Origin: Tritrichomonas foetus
Taxonomy: Eukaryota; Parabasalia; Tritrichomonadida; Tritrichomonadidae
Direction: 5' to 3'
Assembly: GCA_001839685.1 (NCBI GenBank)
Contig: MLAK01000727.1
Location: 124,001 to 188,000 of the forward strand
Length of the DNA stretch: 64,000 nt
Part shown: one piece after another, positions 30,683 through 40,864 of the stretch
How positions within the stretch are numbered: position 1 is the stretch's first letter
How the letters are laid out: every line of letters begins with the position of its first letter
The notes under the pieces: model-generated
Seen by the model: only the letters and a program-made list of their open reading frames with translations
What the model was told of the DNA's origin: nothing
Database searches by the model: none
Translations under genes and position numbers: made by a program

Positions 30683-32401
30683 GAGAGAATTAAATGAGTG
30701 TTAAACGTATGGAAAAATTACATCGAATTTCCATTTTGAATTAGTAAATTCAAAACCGACGATAACATCTTTTTTAAAAAATTATGAATCGTTTTAAACT
30801 TTTTAAAAAGAGTTGATGGAATTTGATTACAACTTTTTAAACTTTTTCAATTTCATTGAATTTATTCAAATTTTCAACTTTTTCTATAATCAAAATCAAT
30901 CATATAGAAAAACTTGTGATGTCATTCATATTAATGTTTTTAAATTTACCAAATGTCATTTGGAAAATTATTCAATGATATATCTGTAAATCATTCAATT
31001 CATCTTTGATTTTCAAAACGCCCGAAAAGAATTATCTTTTGTGATAAACTGTAGAGGTTTTTCACAAAAGGAATCTATTAAAAAGTTTGTATTTGAATGA
31101 GATCCACAGAATTTAATTGAAAAAGAATCCCACGATGCATGACTGTTATGATTTTAATCACGAAAAATTTCTGGTTTACTTTTTGAAAATAAAAAAATTC
31201 GACTGAAATCACGCTATATTTCCTTTAATTCATGAGATTCGATTATTTATTTAGTATAGGACTCTCTTATATTTTATTTCAATCAATAGATTCAACTTAA
31301 AAAGTATTTAACGTACATACTGATCAATGCAATTGATTTTAATACATTTATTTAACACTTTAATGCTGTTTAAATCATATTTATATTGATACCATGGATT
31401 TAAAATATTATTATCAATTGGGATGTTGATCCTTCTGATTTTCAAATGATTGAGATATCATATATGATATAAGCATTATATATATATACTTTTGTATTTG
31501 GATTCTTTGTGTATATGACTTGGAAAAATGTGATGTCGAAAAATCCCATGAAATTCAACTTTTTCTATAATTTAACCAAATACTATCTCAAACTAACAGA
31601 TTGATTGACCAAATATATTCAGAAATTTCCGTTCACATGATGATTTCATGAGAGTTTTTAGGATGATAAGTTATTGTCGGTTATCAAAATATTGCGAAAT
31701 TTATAGAAACCAAATATACATGTGAATGCTGTCGAATTAAGTGTGAAAGATATTTTTGAGATGATAAAGCAAATTTGGGCCATTCATGTCAAAAATATTT
31801 TATCATCACGGCTATACACTTTCCAACATGAGTATTTCCAAAATAATTATTTATAAAATGATTCTTACACAAAAAACTTCAAAAGTTTCATTTAAGAATT
31901 TTTTATACAATTGAAAAAGTTCAATTAATCTCAATGAAAAACTGTCCTCCCGTGATTTGCACAGTCAAAATTCGATACAAAATGTATGCTGGGCGAATTT
32001 TCATGACATAACCATCATATAGTCAACTAATATTGATATGTGAATGATAACGTAACTTGGTATTTCGTATATATTAACATTCTATTTTTGCTTTTCAATC
32101 GTATAGGTAACTATATATTTCAAGAGTATGATAACCATTCCAGAACAGATAAATTAGGGGGGAAAAAAAATCGTAATCCATTGTATTTTTTCTCTATCAT
32201 TCAAAAATATACAAAAGTGAATTAATTTTGAATTACTATTTTTTCCTAAAGTATTGAAAATTGTACGATATACAATATTTGATAATATATATTATTGAAA
32301 TTTTAACTGATTTTGTATGATATTTTCATGAATTATATTGAATTTTGAATATAGAAAAAAAATCGTTTTGAGTTTATTTTTCCACTTTTACAATGACTTT
32401 T

Positions 32402-33444
32402 AGATGTATACAAACTAACTAGCTCTAGATGTAGAAGACTATTGAGAGATCTAAATGAATAATTGTTGATATTATTGTCATCTAAATATTATTTAATTGT
32501 AATCCTATTAATAATATATAAATATTATAATTTAAAAATCAAGATACAGAGAAAACCAAATCCAAAAAAAAATTGTGAGAAAAAAATAAACCCCACAGAA
32601 ATTTCTGAGAATTATTGAGATAAAAAGTGATTTTATAGCATTAATATCTTGATTATTTCTTATCATANAAATACAAAAATGAAGTATAAAAAAAATATTA
32701 ATAATTTTGATATAAATAAAAAAAATTTAGGCATCAATGAGAAGATTACGAATGTTTTGCCATCTAAATGGCGAGTCATCAGAAAATTCACTTGGCATCG
32801 AGTCTGGAAAAAAACATATTGGATTCCATTTTTCTTGATTTGGTCTTTCAATCGTTGTATCTGTATCCCTGCTTGAGAATGTGCTGTTGAGGACTGCCAG
32901 TCTATTTTCTTCATATACTAAAATTTTATGACAGAAAAGATTTCAATACATTCATATTTGTCAAATGGAAATTGAATTAATTCAACATCACTGAGTTAAA
33001 ACTATCAAAATTTTCGCGATTTTTAATTAAAAATCGATAGAAGAAGTGTAAATAGAATTATGGGAAGCAGTATTATAATCTTTGTGATTCTTGGAAAAAA
33101 AGCTTCTCACAATTTTTTTTTAGGCTTTCTCCAAAATCGCTCTTTTTTCGGTTTAATTGTTGCAAAATTTCAAAACTATGAATAAATATGGCTCATAACT
33201 ATAAAAAATAGATTTAACAATTGACTGAAAGCTGTTCACCCGAAAACTGAAACAATAGCTTCTTCAGAATCATTTTCGAAATATTTTTGAATTCGGCCAT
33301 TTGCGAAGTTTGCGATAAGGGAAATTTTCGTCATTCTTTTAGCTATTTGGGTTTTGATTTTTGACTGATGGNANTAAGTAATACNGATGATAAGGATNAT
33401 TTTAGTGATTTCGTACGTTAAGACTATTTAGTTTGTATACATCT
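32402..33444. mobile_element. Mutator-like non-autonomous DNA transposon, copy 2 (inverted)
   Basis: The 1043-bp element is the inverted twin of 8843-9938. Its termini are perfect 17-bp inverted repeats, AGATGTATACAAACTAA at each end. Nine-base direct repeats ATGACTTTT flank it (32393-32401 and 33445-33453), which favours a Mutator-like origin. Relative to copy 1 it lacks about 55 bp at the ambiguous base 32668. Further N bases at 33372, 33374, 33385 and 33398 suggest mixed reads from several copies. The small hydrophobic-tailed frame is kept on the minus strand (32663-32914). Confidence 0.88.
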
Positions 33445-33697
33445 ATGACTTTTTGTAGATCACTTTTATTCACAGTTATCAAATTTTTATCTCTATCATT
33501 ATTTTCAGAGTCATTTCAGAAAAATACAAAAGATAATTGAATTTCTCATTAAGAATTGATACAACCCCAAAAAAATGGATTGAAATTTTATAATATCTAA
33601 TTTTTTTTCATTCATTTATTTAACCTTTGATGAATCATTTTCACCTTTCTCCAATTTTTACTTAAACTGTTAACGAAACTTTTTCTGAATTTAACGA

Positions 33698-33705
33698 TCA
33701 TTTTT
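33698..33705 (+). promoter_or_regulatory. Candidate Inr of IBD-like gene
   Basis: TCATTTTT lies 21 nt before the ATG at 33719 and fits TCAYTW. Confidence 0.45.
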
Positions 33706-33718
33706 AACTTAAAGCTTC

Positions 33719-35428
33719 ATGAATTCGAACGAACATCAGCAAAACATGCAATCAAACCTGCAATCAAACATTCAGCCCACCTCACAAAATCCCCAACAGA
33801 CACCACCACGTCCCCCCCACAAGCACTTCATGAGCCTAGGTGGCGGGCTTGGTATGCCGCAGAAAAAGATCACGATGGGTTCTGTTTCCCTTTCCCCATC
33901 TGCACTCAGTAACTCATTCTCAATTCCTCGCGAGCAAGCGCCGATAAACCACCTCCCAGACATCTACACAACCTGCCCAGAGCTCCGCAAATTCAAAGCA
34001 TTGATGGTTCTTTCGCCTTACGGAGATGACAGCGATGTAGAAAACAATAACAATACTCAAAACAAGAACCAAAACAATAACGACCCGATCGAAAACAACA
34101 ACATTTACAATAACTCGAATATTTCTAATATTCCAAATGTTTCAAATACTATCAATAATCCAAATAATCCTGTTAATTCTATTTTGACTAATAATGTGAA
34201 TAATAATTTCAACGGTTATAAAGGCTCGCCAATCGCTGTAAATAATCGAATCGATATCAAACCACAAAAATTCATTCAGCAAAGGCCCCAAGAACAACAA
34301 CCAATTGCTCCACCTCTCCAAAGGCCAATGATGCCAAACCACGGACCTATTTTGTTTCCAGTTCAAAGATATCCTTTCCCATTCCAACCCTTCCCGGTAT
34401 TTCAGATTTTTGATCCGAATGCGCCGGTATTGAGACCGTATGTTTCTTTCAATTTTTTATTTGTTTTTCTTTCCTTTCACTTTCAAAAATTGTTTTATCA
34501 TTTTCAGTAACTCCAATCTTCAGCAATTCCAATCTTCAGCAATTATAATCTTCAGCAATTATAATCTTCAACAATTATAATCTTCAACAATTATAATCTT
34601 CAACAATTCTAATTTTTCTATTTCAAATTTGGTTTTTTAACAGATATTTTCGAATTTTTCTTTTTTATCAATTATATATCTTTTTTGGTCAAAGCAATTT
34701 CTTTGCCTCATTTACGAAGTTTTTTATGTGTTGAATTCACATTCATTCAAGTCAATTTTCAAGTATATGTAATTTCAAGTATATGTAATTTCAAGTATAT
34801 ATAAGTCACAGACAATTATAACAATTAATCTGATAATCAACAATTAGTTAAATCAGCAATCGTTAATTTTAGATTAAAAGTGATAGGAAAGAAAAAATTT
34901 AAAAAATTGATTTTTGTATAATAAAATCTAACACACAGACATGAACTTGGTTTTGTTCCACGCAGCGAATGGCCACCACAGGTTTTCTCACTTTGGGATC
35001 TCCGTCAAATGTATTTCACCCGCCGTAATGGTGCCGGACGCCGTTTCGACTTCAAACTCTACAATGCACTCTGTATCACGAAAGTGTTTCCTCCAGCTTA
35101 TGCCTTCATAGGCGCCATGTGGATTGGACCCACATTAATGAAGATTCACTCGCTTACTTTCGCTCATTTACTTGGTATTCATGCAGTTCAAGGTGGTCTC
35201 TTCCACAAGCAGGGAAACTTTTCGCGTCATGGATTTCAACAAGTCCAAAAACAGAGTCCTCAAGCAATTCAATTGAATATTGATTTAAGGGATGTTGATG
35301 ATTATAACGTGAGATTGTTTACAGACCAGTATAATCGATTCTCTCGTGATACTGAATTTGTAATTACAGATTCATTGCCAACCCCGAATGATGAAGATGA
35401 AGAAGAAGAAGCGGCTTCCGAGAAGTGA
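33719..35428 (+). CDS. Initiator-binding-domain-like protein, spliced from two exons
   Basis: The coding sequence joins 33719-34437 and 34939-35428. The join is in frame: codon 240 is CC from exon 1 plus A from exon 2, and the following residues HELGFVPRSEWPPQ run straight into the second open frame. The spliced product is 402 residues. Residues 1-240 are low complexity (Gln-, Pro- and Asn-rich). Residues about 268-345 resemble the winged-helix Inr-binding domain of Trichomonas IBP39, with RRFDFKLYNAL, GAMWIGPTLMKI, LTFAHLLGIH and GNFSRHGFQQ in matching order. The tail is acidic (DEDEEEEAASE). If correct it binds core promoter DNA. The splice call is strong; the domain call is moderate, made from memory of the family. 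Confidence 0.75.
34438..34938 (+). other. Spliceosomal intron (501 nt)
   Basis: The 5' site GTATGT at 34438 and the fused branch/3' site TCTAACACACAG at 34927-34938 match the extended trichomonad signature (GTATGT ... ACTAACACACAG) with one difference. Removal restores one open frame, phase 2. At 501 nt it is long for the described trichomonad introns. It contains six copies of a 16-bp repeat at 34513-34608 and a 17-bp repeat near 34758-34803. Confidence 0.9.
34513..34608. repeat. 16-bp minisatellite inside intron
   Basis: Six exact-register copies of a 16-bp unit, ATAATCTTCARCAATT, with the first two beginning CC. Recent expansion of this array probably lengthened the intron. Confidence 0.9.
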
Positions 35429-36176
35429 GACTTTTTTACTTGTGATTGTTTATTGTTTTTTATTTGTTTGAGAAATTGGATTGTATTGGAATAATAATAT
35501 TGGAATGAAAGTGTAAAATGGTGTGAATTGTCATTTGTTAATGTTTGATAGAATATGGAAAAGATGTATTCATGCGATTGTGAAATGGTACTTCTTTCGC
35601 GGCGGTTTTACATTATAATACTTTTCATTAATAAATTCACAAAAATATTCATGTAAAAATGTTTATTTATTTGTTTTGATTTTTGTTTACATTGTTTTAT
35701 CTAAATTAGAGTGGCTCAAACAATATAAGCCCTGTTTTTTAATACCACCAGTGGTATAAATGGGGATAATGAGGGGTGATGTAAAAAAAATCTTTTTTTT
35801 TTAGAAAATGTGAGTGATATTTCTATCTATATCTTTGACTAAATTTCTATGGATTTTGATGTTTCAAATCATTTTATTTCACGTAAAGTTCTCAAATATT
35901 AATCTTCTTCATGAGCTTTTGCATGGGAAATCGTTATTAGATTCATTAACTATGCAATAATATGATGCATCTTCAAAGACAAAACATGGTAACATTTTAG
36001 AAAAATTTGATGATGGCGAAAATTAATTTCTCCCATTTCCCCCAAAAGCCACCATAAATATAATAAAATTTTATCATGAAAGTTAGATGTTTAATGCATA
36101 AAGTATAATTAAGACATAACTGCTGACTCTTTTTTATGTTTGAACAGAGTACTTAAAGCTGTTTGAACCTGATAAA
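35429..36176. other. Intergenic spacer
   Basis: A 750-bp AT-rich spacer between the IBD-like gene and the decayed discoidin gene. No gene, tandem array or clear promoter is seen. Confidence 0.45.
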
Positions 36177-37569
36177 ATGACGAATGAACTAGATTTTCAT
36201 CAGTGGCTCCAAAAAGGCTTAAAAAGAGTAAATGAGTCGAATCTTGATGATGATAAAATTACGATTATTATAGAGAATCATTACTTCTTTTGTTCAAGAC
36301 TTATCGGTTGTTTAATTTCACAGACAATATCTGACTCTTTAAAAATTGACCCAACAACTGATCAAATTCACCTTAATTTCCATTACAACTATTCTTCATC
36401 ATTTAGTGATAAATTTTATTCATTTTTTTGAACATTTCATCAATGGTTCTCTGAAACTCGAAAATGACATTCAAAATGAATCCAACAAGATCAACAAAGA
36501 AACTGGAAAACATAGCCATAGTGAATTGTTTGGTGCACTTGGTGATTCACTTGGAAGTACTGATTTTATTAAAAAAGTTTATGAACCAGAAAATTTGAAA
36601 GAAGAAATCACATTGGATAATGTCATGAAAAGGATTCAAAACAAAAAAATGAATCGCATTTCATACTCAAAAGAAATTTCATTTCTTGCCTCACATTTTT
36701 ATCAACTAAATCTTTCAGAAAATTCATCAGATCCAAATAATATTATTCAAGTTATGTTTCAAATTTTTGATATCAACGATTTCGAAGAATTAGTCTCCAA
36801 TAAGCATTTACGAATTCAAGATGAAGATTCACTTTTCAATTTCATTGATTTAATTATCCAAATAAAGGGAACTGAAAATTTATTTCTTTTTGATTATATA
36901 GAATTTCAATATCTGAATGTTGAGAAAATTAACCGGTTTAAGATTTATTTTGAACAAATAAATGAGCAATACCAAATAATTCATCCCAAATTATTTTCTT
37001 CTTTATTTCGTCGGCTCTCCATTGACATTTCTAGGTACAATACTACTCATCAAAATGATCGGCAAAAGTTTAGTCAGTCTTTTGAAATTTTCAAATATTT
37101 ATCTAATAAAACTGGTGGTAATATTGTGAGCAACAATACCATATCAGTTAGTCACTCAATGAAAGAATTAGGAACCATTGAAAACTTATTTGATTTATCA
37201 CCTAACAAGTATCTTCGTTTACGATTACATAATGGGAGCTGTAATATTCTGATTGATATGAAAGAAAATAAGATTAATATTCAAAAATATATTTTCTCTA
37301 TGCCATCCTCTCAAACATGAGCTTCAAGTGGTCGCCCTAAATCGTGGACCATTGAAGCTTCTAATGATAAAATAGAATTGGTAGTATTATCTACAGTTGT
37401 TGGCAATAATGCCTTAAATGATTATGAGAAAACTGTAATATTTCCCTGTGATTTTTGTTCAAGCTATTTTAGATATGTCAAAATCACAGCAACTGAATCG
37501 CAATCCTGTAATTTGTTTTTATTATCCTCATTGGACTTTATTGGTTCTATTTTAAATGAAAAATCTTGA
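36177..37569 (+). pseudogene. Decayed BTB-like / F5/8 type C family gene
   Basis: This is a broken member of the family of the 2913-4394 gene. The first frame (36177-36431) holds the BTB-like start, ITIIIENHYFFCSRLIGCL. It ends where a run of seven T (36423-36429) allows a shift into the second frame (through 37320), which holds the BACK-like part with LRIQDEDSLFNFIDLI. That frame stops at a TGA (37318-37320) inside the F5/8 domain. The same frame then continues with RPKSWTIEASNDK and FRYVKITATESQSCNLFLLS to a stop at 37569. One frameshift and one nonsense codon therefore break it. Decay seems recent because the rest is readable. Confidence 0.75.
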
Positions 37570-37839
37570 ACAATTATTTTTCTGATAGATATTTTCATGT
37601 ATTAATCATTGATCAATGAGTTTATAAGGGAAAGATCACAAACATATGTTATGAATCTTCTTCCAAAATGAATCTTCTAACAACAAAAATCATAAGAACA
37701 ATAATAAAATCTTCATAATATGTTGATCAAAAATAAAAACGCATTTTTATAAATCTTAATGAATTTTCATTGAAAATTTTTCAATCAATTTTATATAATC
37801 TGTCACACAATCGCGTTTTGAGGCGCCAAAAACATTTCT

Positions 37840-38754
37840 TCACACAGACTCTACAGCATCTTGCTGTATATGAGATGCATACGGATTCTGACGTAATTCT
37901 TTGAAACGATCAGCCTCTTTCGTGCATCCAAGAATAATTTTCAAATTAATTACACCAGCGCAATGCAGTAAAATAAGGAGCATAATACAAACTATTATTC
38001 CACCTGATATAAGTGTTACATTTGATAGCATATCTTCAGCTGCCGATACACATTTTGTGTGGCGAACGTTTAAATGTCCTATCGGCATCTGTATCGGTCC
38101 ATCGACCAGATATGGAATTGTCTTAAAAGAGCACTCATACGAATCAATATTACTCCTGTGGACTTTGTATAGGAAAGACGATGAAAACTTGTAGCCAGAA
38201 GCGCCGGAAATTCTGAGGAAAAATGGCATCGATGATGAATAATGGCATTTTACTCCCTTTTTACATTTTCGAGCTGGCTTTGAAGGATGCTTGTAGAATT
38301 CAACACGAGATCGAGTGGAGTTTGTTTGATATAAAAAATCGGCCGAATATGAGGATGATCCGGCTTGGCCAAATATGCAGAAATCTGACGAAAGTGTGGC
38401 CGCCGTGAGTTCTGTCGATATTGCCATGTCTGCTGTTGATGCGTACGAAATACCTGGGCAAAGTTCGTTCGGCACGAGCCAGAAATGCAAAGTGTATCTG
38501 ACCTTCTTTGGGGCAGTAACGTAAACAATTGTATCGAAAAATTGAATATGAGAGAGGGAGTTCATCGGAATTGGCGTGCTTTGGTTTTGTTTGTTAATAG
38601 CCGAAAATGAAACTGATGCGGGAGGCTGCTCATCGAGGATGAAATAGAGTATGTTTTTTGTTAAGCGAATGTGAAATGGCGTTTTATGGGTTACTGTGAA
38701 GCTATGGAAGCCTTTTGAAAAGGCAAGAAGGAAAACAGGATAGAAAAGCAGCAT
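37840..38754 (-). CDS. Type I membrane protein, unknown function
   Basis: The 304-residue protein has a signal peptide (MLLFYPVFLLAFSKGFHSF), an ectodomain of about 225 residues and one membrane segment near 250-275 (VTLISGGIIVCIMLLILLHC). The cytoplasmic tail of about 30 residues is basic near the membrane and ends YASHIQQDAVESV, containing a possible tyrosine sorting signal. Cysteines in the ectodomain (for example CKKGVKC) suggest disulfides. No family is recognised. It resembles small secretory-pathway or surface proteins such as cargo receptors only in layout. It is divergent from the coiled-coil gene at 38994. Confidence 0.7.
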   Translation of the reverse strand: MLLFYPVFLLAFSKGFHSFTVTHKTPFHIRLTKNILYFILDEQPPASVSFSAINKQNQSTPIPMNSLSHIQFFDTIVYVTAPKKVRYTLHFWLVPNELCPGISYASTADMAISTELTAATLSSDFCIFGQAGSSSYSADFLYQTNSTRSRVEFYKHPSKPARKCKKGVKCHYSSSMPFFLRISGASGYKFSSSFLYKVHRSNIDSYECSFKTIPYLVDGPIQMPIGHLNVRHTKCVSAAEDMLSNVTLISGGIIVCIMLLILLHCAGVINLKIILGCTKEADRFKELRQNPYASHIQQDAVESV

Positions 38755-38970
38755 AATAATTTTGAATTAATATCTGGCCATATTACATAGAAAATATTCG
38801 GCCAAATAAATTTCGGTTTTAAATCACTAGATTAGATGAAATGAAAAACCATTCAATATTTTCATAAGTTATGTGGTCATTAAATTCTATTCATCTTTGG
38901 TTCCAAAATCTGAGTGTCAATTGAAAATTATTGAGTAAAAATAAATATTGGCATATTTGATATGATATCA

Positions 38971-38987
38971 TCATTTTTTAAACGTAC
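38971..38987 (+). promoter_or_regulatory. Inr plus TAAACGTAC element
   Basis: TCATTT at 38971-38976 is a candidate Inr. AACGTAC at 38981-38987 lies 13 nt before the ATG. The nonamer TAAACGTAC also precedes the USP and mariner transposase genes. Confidence 0.4.
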
Positions 38988-38993
38988 ATAAAA

Positions 38994-40793
38994 ATGAGAA
39001 AAAAGCGAGAAACGCATGAAGATGAAGACGACTCATATTTATTACAACGACTAATGAAAGCCAAAAATATTTCCGAAACTGGAATGGATCAAATCAAACT
39101 TATTGCATGTTTTCAAGATAAAATCAAGGAATTATTACATTGTCGTGATATTGCTGATACATTAAAAACCCAACTTTGCGTTGAAAAAGAATCAAATCGA
39201 AAACTAAAAGAAGAAAATGAATTTCTAAAATCAGAATCAGAAGCTCGTTTTTTATCTTATTCATCTGAAGCTAGTGCTTTTAGTGGACGATATCAATCAT
39301 CAAGCTCCACCTTTTCGAATCACAAGAAAACTAATATTCCTAAAGATTACTCTGAATTAAAAGAAAAGAATCAGAACTTGAAAGACCAAATCAAAGAATT
39401 AAAACAAAAAATTCAGATTCTCAAAACAGAAAATGACAAAATGACTCATGATGATGAGAAAAAGAAACAAGAAGAAAACAATCTTCAAATTGATTATAAC
39501 AAAATCTTACAAGAATATGAAACTATGAAGCAAGAAAAAGAAAATCTAAAAGAAATGAATGAAAATAAACATAAAGATAATGAAAAAATCCTTCAAGAAA
39601 ATGAAAAATTAAAGAAAGAGAATGAAAGCTTATATGCAGAAAATGCAAATCTCTATCAAGAAAATGAAAAACTTAAACAACAAGTTGAAGATAAAAGCAT
39701 TGATTTTCAAAAACAAAGTAATGATTTACAAAAACAATCTAATGATTATGAAAAACAAATCATTCATCTTCAAAATAAGATTGATCGGAGAAACAAAATG
39801 ATTGAAACATTTAAAATTACTGAAAATGAACGATTGGAAAATATTGGATTGCTTGAAAAGAAATTTATCGAAAAGAATAAAAAAGTTGCCATTTATCAAC
39901 AAATTGTTGATCGTCAAATTCATTTTGGTCAGCAGCAACAATTGCGATGTGTTTTTTGTAGAATACTTGCTGAAAGATTCAAAGAAATTGATAATGCTAT
40001 TTCAAACTTACATGGATCTCTCACAGGACATAAAGAAAGTGGACTTCAATCCATTATACTTGCTATAACTTTCTGCTTAAGATGGAGAAATGAAAAGTTT
40101 CGAAAAAATATGAATATTGAACCTGAATCACTGTTATATTATGCTTCCAACAAACGATTACCTCTTTTAGCAAAATTATGTGACATTCAATCAATCTTTT
40201 CCCAATTAACTAATAGTCTTTCCAATACAAAAGAAGAACTTAATAAAAGTTTATTGCAAAATATGAGTTCTAAAAGAGATTATTTTGAAATGGAAAATAT
40301 TATTGAACAAAGTCAAACAGGATGCAAAAATTTGCAAACTCAGGTTAAAGTATATAAAACTATGATTGAAAATATGAATGAAGAAATGGCTCTATTAATA
40401 AAACCAGAAAAATTCCAAGATCTGCTAATGAAAAACTCTAATCTTCAACTAAAAATTGATTCACTAATTGAAAAATGTCATCAATTAGAACTAGAAATCG
40501 TCGAAAAAAATAAAGAAGTGATGAAAGCAAAAAGCCTCCAAAGAATCGCCGAAGAACAGCATGAATTAGATGTTGAAAACATCAAAGTTGAACAGCAAGA
40601 AGTCCAAAAACATAAAGATAGTGTAGAAATTTTAACGACAAAATTAATGGGAAGATCAAAAGATTTATTGTCATATGAAAGGATGATTTATGCGGTTCAA
40701 CCAAAAGTGTTGAGTAGAAGTAGTCATTCTAACGCCATTGATGAATTGCCACCTGATTTTACAAAAGCTGATATTAATCCCAAATTTTTATAA
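38994..40793 (+). CDS. Long coiled-coil protein
   Basis: The 599-residue protein is mostly coiled coil. Residues 55-300 are dense in Lys, Glu and Asn, with a degenerate repeat of the type LQENEKLKKENESLYAEN. A non-coiled central part (about 310-400) contains LRCVFCRILAERF and LPLLAKLCDIQSIF and may form a small helical domain. A second coiled-coil part follows to about 580. No membrane segment is present. A centrosomal, golgin-like or cytoskeletal role is possible; no family was recognised. Its stop codon lies only 71 bp from the end of the convergent giant gene. Confidence 0.7.
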   Translation: MRKKRETHEDEDDSYLLQRLMKAKNISETGMDQIKLIACFQDKIKELLHCRDIADTLKTQLCVEKESNRKLKEENEFLKSESEARFLSYSSEASAFSGRYQSSSSTFSNHKKTNIPKDYSELKEKNQNLKDQIKELKQKIQILKTENDKMTHDDEKKKQEENNLQIDYNKILQEYETMKQEKENLKEMNENKHKDNEKILQENEKLKKENESLYAENANLYQENEKLKQQVEDKSIDFQKQSNDLQKQSNDYEKQIIHLQNKIDRRNKMIETFKITENERLENIGLLEKKFIEKNKKVAIYQQIVDRQIHFGQQQQLRCVFCRILAERFKEIDNAISNLHGSLTGHKESGLQSIILAITFCLRWRNEKFRKNMNIEPESLLYYASNKRLPLLAKLCDIQSIFSQLTNSLSNTKEELNKSLLQNMSSKRDYFEMENIIEQSQTGCKNLQTQVKVYKTMIENMNEEMALLIKPEKFQDLLMKNSNLQLKIDSLIEKCHQLELEIVEKNKEVMKAKSLQRIAEEQHELDVENIKVEQQEVQKHKDSVEILTTKLMGRSKDLLSYERMIYAVQPKVLSRSSHSNAIDELPPDFTKADINPKFL

Positions 40794-40864
40794 GAATATT
40801 ATTTTAAATGTTTGTAAATAAAATTTACGAAATAAAATCTATATTTTTACTAATATATATGTGA

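Larger units (their letters stand above)
30683..33718. other. Long spacer hosting transposon copy 2
   Basis: This 3-kb spacer contains the Mutator-like element at 32402-33444. The region 30683-32392 is AT-rich, with many runs of A and T around 30770-30900 and no supported gene. A 61-codon frame at 32040-32225 starts with GTG and is rejected. Confidence 0.55.

Noticed and set aside
32040..32225. 61-codon frame near the second transposon
   Set aside because: It starts with GTG, has biased AT-rich composition and no homology.
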